Below are positions 5,383-7,779 of a DNA stretch of 7,779 bases, in pieces. Below the pieces are notes generated by a model that saw only the letters and a list, made by a program, of their open reading frames with translations, searched no databases and was not told the DNA's origin. Source of the DNA: Microcaldota archaeon (GTDB lineage Archaea; Micrarchaeota; Micrarchaeia; Norongarragalinales; CAINOH01); the NCBI GenBank assembly GCA_027371655.1, contig DAHXMR010000090.1:1-7779 (forward strand). Reading direction: 5' to 3'. Each line of letters opens with the position of its first letter. Within the stretch, counting starts at the first letter, position 1. The position numbers and the translations under genes are program-made.

Positions 5383-6542
5383 CTGGTTTCACCGTACATT
5401 TTTTCGTAGCCGTCTGCCGTGCGGTCCCACGTGAAGTTCTGTTCCACGCGCTTTCTGCCCGCAATGCCCATTTCCCGCGCCTTTTTTTCGTCGTCCAAGA
5501 GCCACAGTAGCTTTTCCGCCAAGTCCTCGGAATCCTTGGGTTTCACAAGGAAGCCGCAGTCGGGCGTGATGATTTCGGGAATGCCGCCTATTGCCGTGCC
5601 CACCACGGGCTTGCAGGTTGCCATTGCCTCGCAAATGACCATGCCGAACGGCTCCCAAAGCGAGGGAAGCACGAAGACGTCGCATGCGGCGTAAAGCGCG
5701 GACAAGTCGCCTTCGGGAATCTTGCGGTTGATGAACGTGACCTTGCTTTCCAATCCCAGCTTGCTCGTTATCTTGCGCAATTCCTCCTCCTGCGAGCCAA
5801 CACCGAGGATTGCCAGGTGCGCGTCTTTGCGAATCGCGGCGACTTCCTTCATTGCGGCAAGCAAATAGCGCAATCCCTTCTGCTCGGTCAGCCTGCAGAC
5901 GGTAACGATGAGCTTTTTGCCGTCGCAGTCCAGCTCCTTTTTCATTTTCTCTCCCGAAACAGAGGGGTTGAACGCGTCCAAGTTCACGCCGTTGTAGACC
6001 ACGCGGCCCTTGGACTGGTACTCCTTGGGAACGGTGATGTCAAGCGTGTTCTTGCTCACCGCGGCAATGGCGTCGCACTGCTTCATTATCTGCCTGCCGT
6101 TGGTCTCATCATATAGCTGGCCGAAAAAGTCGGTTGCCGGGCTTATTCCCTTGGTGCGCGCGTTGTGCAGCGTGATTGCAAGTTTTTTTCCCAGCTTTTT
6201 CACATTCTTGGCGTCGGTTGGGGAATAGAAGAAGCGGTTGTTGATGTGCACCCAGTCGAAGTCCTTTGCGGTTTCCTTTATGGCATTGGACATCAAAGGC
6301 GCAAGGGCGATTGGCGGTGGCACGGGGGAGAATGGTGGCAGCTTTTGCATCACCATAAGCGCGTTCACGCGCCTCACGTCAATCCCGTTAATCGTCTCGC
6401 GCGGCACCGTGTCCTGCAAAAGCGTGGTAAGCACCGTTACCTCGAAGCCCCGCTTGACGAGGCGTTCGCCGACTTCGAGAATGTGCTTTTCCGTCCCACC
6501 CTGATAGGGGTAGAAGAACGGGTTGAGCATCAAAATTTTCAT
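5379..6542 (-). CDS. Family 4 glycosyltransferase
   Basis: A retaining GT-B fold enzyme, cytoplasmic or membrane-peripheral, adding a sugar from a nucleotide donor to a growing glycan. From the ATG at 6542 (387 aa, normal length) it begins MKILMLNPFFYPYQGGTEKH, with the N-terminal Gly loop at 15-16. TLHN (124-127) and SKNTLDI (163-169) are typical of the N-lobe. In the C-lobe NGVNLDAF (184-191), VCRLTEQKGL (215-224) and LPSLWEPFGMVICEAMA (292-308) follow, with the EX7E donor-site glutamates Glu297 and Glu305. A TTG at 6548 is in frame, would add two residues and would overlap the upstream TGA by 4 bp, so the start could be either. It sits between the SDR gene and the DPM1-like gene, overlapping the latter by ATGA, so the genes are probably co-transcribed. 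A GDP-mannose or GDP-6-deoxyhexose donor is suggested only by neighbours. Confidence 0.92.
   Translation of the reverse strand: MKILMLNPFFYPYQGGTEKHILEVGERLVKRGFEVTVLTTLLQDTVPRETINGIDVRRVNALMVMQKLPPFSPVPPPIALAPLMSNAIKETAKDFDWVHINNRFFYSPTDAKNVKKLGKKLAITLHNARTKGISPATDFFGQLYDETNGRQIMKQCDAIAAVSKNTLDITVPKEYQSKGRVVYNGVNLDAFNPSVSGEKMKKELDCDGKKLIVTVCRLTEQKGLRYLLAAMKEVAAIRKDAHLAILGVGSQEEELRKITSKLGLESKVTFINRKIPEGDLSALYAACDVFVLPSLWEPFGMVICEAMATCKPVVGTAIGGIPEIITPDCGFLVKPKDSEDLAEKLLWLLDDEKKAREMGIAGRKRVEQNFTWDRTADGYEKMYGETR
5389..5393 (-). promoter_or_regulatory. Ribosome binding site of the DPM1-like gene
   Basis: GGTGA on the minus strand ends 6 nt before the ATG at 5382-5380, inside the last codons of the GT4 gene. 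It matches the 16S anti-Shine-Dalgarno complement and supports the ATGA-overlap start, i.e. translation coupled to the gene before. Confidence 0.65.
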
Positions 6543-6544
6543 TT

Positions 6545-7444
6545 TCAACGCAAACCTTCAACGCACTTTGTCAATCCCGCGCCAAGCGCCACTTTCGGGC
6601 GCCAGCCCAAACGCTTGATTTTGGAAACACTTGCAGACATTCCAAACGCGGTTTTCATGTCAAATTTTGCGCAGGCGGGCTTCTTGCCGGTTTTAGCGGC
6701 CCTTGCAATCATTTCGGCAAGCGCCTTTATTTCCACCGCCTTCCCGCTTGCGACATTGTAGGCTTCGCCGGATTTGCCTTTTTGCGCCAAAAGCACAAGC
6801 GCAGAAACGGCATCGTCAACATAAAGCATGTCGCGCCAGTCCGCGCAGTTGCCGAGCACTTCGAATGTTTTTTTGCCGTCTTTGGCACGCGCTTTTTCAA
6901 TCAAGTCGGAGACCACCCTGCCTTTTTGCCCGGGGCCGTAAACGTTGAACAAGCGCGCGATTGCAACGCGCATTTTTCCCTTTCGCGCGAACAGGCGGCA
7001 GTGCTCTTCCGCGGCAAGCTTGTCAAGCCCGTAAACCTTGGCGGGCTTGCACTCGGAGGTTTCAGCCAAGGGCTTTTTCCCGTTCGCGTTGCCGTAGACG
7101 AAAGAGCTTGAAGTGAAAACGAATGCCTTTGCTCCCGCGCTTTCGGCGGCCGAAAGCGCGTTGAGCGTGCCCAGAACATTTGCGTCAAAGTCTGCTTTGG
7201 GGTTTTCCTCGGCAACACGCGGCGTGGACTGGCCGGCAAGGTGGAAAACAACGTTGCAGCCCGTTGCCGCTTCCGAAAGGGATTGCGCATCAAGAAGGTC
7301 GCCTTCGAACGCGACCGTTCCCTTTGGCGCGGATTGCTTTTTTTGCACGAACGCGACAACTTTCACGCCTTTTGCGGCAAGGCGGCTGCAAAGATGGCTG
7401 CCAAGAAAGCCGGACGCGCCGGTGACAAGAACCCGTTTAGCCAC
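6545..7444 (-). CDS. NAD-dependent epimerase/dehydratase (extended SDR), possibly GDP-4-keto-6-deoxymannose reductase
   Basis: An extended short-chain dehydrogenase/reductase acting on a nucleotide sugar in the cytosol; 299 aa. The GTG at 7444 is the only reasonable start, since an in-frame TAA lies directly before it (7445-7447). Seen: Rossmann GASGFLG (9-15), GDLLD (48-52), HLAGQS (68-73), the catalytic Ser region TSSSFVYG (111-118), YGLDK with catalytic Tyr138 and Lys142, RLFNVYGPG (164-172), DWRDMLYVDDAV (202-213) and YNVASG (229-234). It starts 5 bp after the end of a GDP-mannose 4,6-dehydratase gene. Enzymes in that place usually reduce or epimerise GDP-4-keto-6-deoxymannose, giving GDP-D-rhamnose or GDP-L-fucose. 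The sequence has the generic epimerase/RMD look and I do not see clear GDP-fucose synthase features. A UDP-sugar 4-epimerase remains possible. Family certain, substrate inferred. Confidence 0.88.
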   Translation of the reverse strand: MAKRVLVTGASGFLGSHLCSRLAAKGVKVVAFVQKKQSAPKGTVAFEGDLLDAQSLSEAATGCNVVFHLAGQSTPRVAEENPKADFDANVLGTLNALSAAESAGAKAFVFTSSSFVYGNANGKKPLAETSECKPAKVYGLDKLAAEEHCRLFARKGKMRVAIARLFNVYGPGQKGRVVSDLIEKARAKDGKKTFEVLGNCADWRDMLYVDDAVSALVLLAQKGKSGEAYNVASGKAVEIKALAEMIARAAKTGKKPACAKFDMKTAFGMSASVSKIKRLGWRPKVALGAGLTKCVEGLR

Positions 7445-7449
7445 TTAGC

Positions 7450-7779
<330 letters not shown>

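Overview
The window looks archaeal, possibly from a small-genome DPANN-type lineage. The reasons are the family mix (an intein-bearing radical SAM protein, a PMT-type membrane glycosyltransferase beside a DPM1-like enzyme, GDP-sugar and UDP-HexNAc enzymes), very tight packing with ATGA overlaps, TTG/GTG starts, and GGTG(A) ribosome-binding motifs used only inside operons. The taxonomic placement is an inference from gene content, not from a marker gene. Essentially every base is coding. The only notable non-coding stretch is a 92-bp divergent region at 3021-3112, and no gap exceeds 300 bp.

Layout. (1) 1-935, plus strand: the 3' part of a radical SAM gene. Its first 77 bases encode the C-terminal end of an intein (blocks F and G, ending His-Asn), followed directly by Cys+1 of the host protein. 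By position that Cys is the third cysteine of the radical SAM CX3CX2C cluster motif, so the host cannot have its iron-sulfur site until the intein has spliced. This is the most interesting item here. (2) 938-3020, minus strand: a two-gene unit, a WecB/NeuC-type UDP-HexNAc 2-epimerase followed by a family 2 glycosyltransferase with a C-terminal membrane region. (3) 3113-4681, plus strand: a polytopic PMT/ArnT-like glycosyltransferase, divergent from the epimerase. (4) 4714-7779, minus strand: a four-gene unit read as GDP-mannose 4,6-dehydratase (partial, running off the right edge), extended SDR epimerase/reductase, GT4 glycosyltransferase, and DPM1-like GT2 transferase. Junctions are 5 bp, 2 bp (or a 4-bp overlap), and a 4-bp ATGA overlap.

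How they work together (inference). Regions 2-4 form a surface-glycan or protein-glycosylation locus. The epimerase would supply an activated ManNAc-type sugar. The dehydratase plus SDR would make a GDP-6-deoxyhexose such as GDP-D-rhamnose. The GT4 and GT2 enzymes would extend a glycan on the cytoplasmic side. The DPM1-like enzyme would charge a polyprenyl phosphate with a sugar, and the PMT-like protein would use a lipid-phosphate sugar on the outer side of the membrane. The radical SAM gene converges on this locus with a 2-bp gap and need not belong to it.
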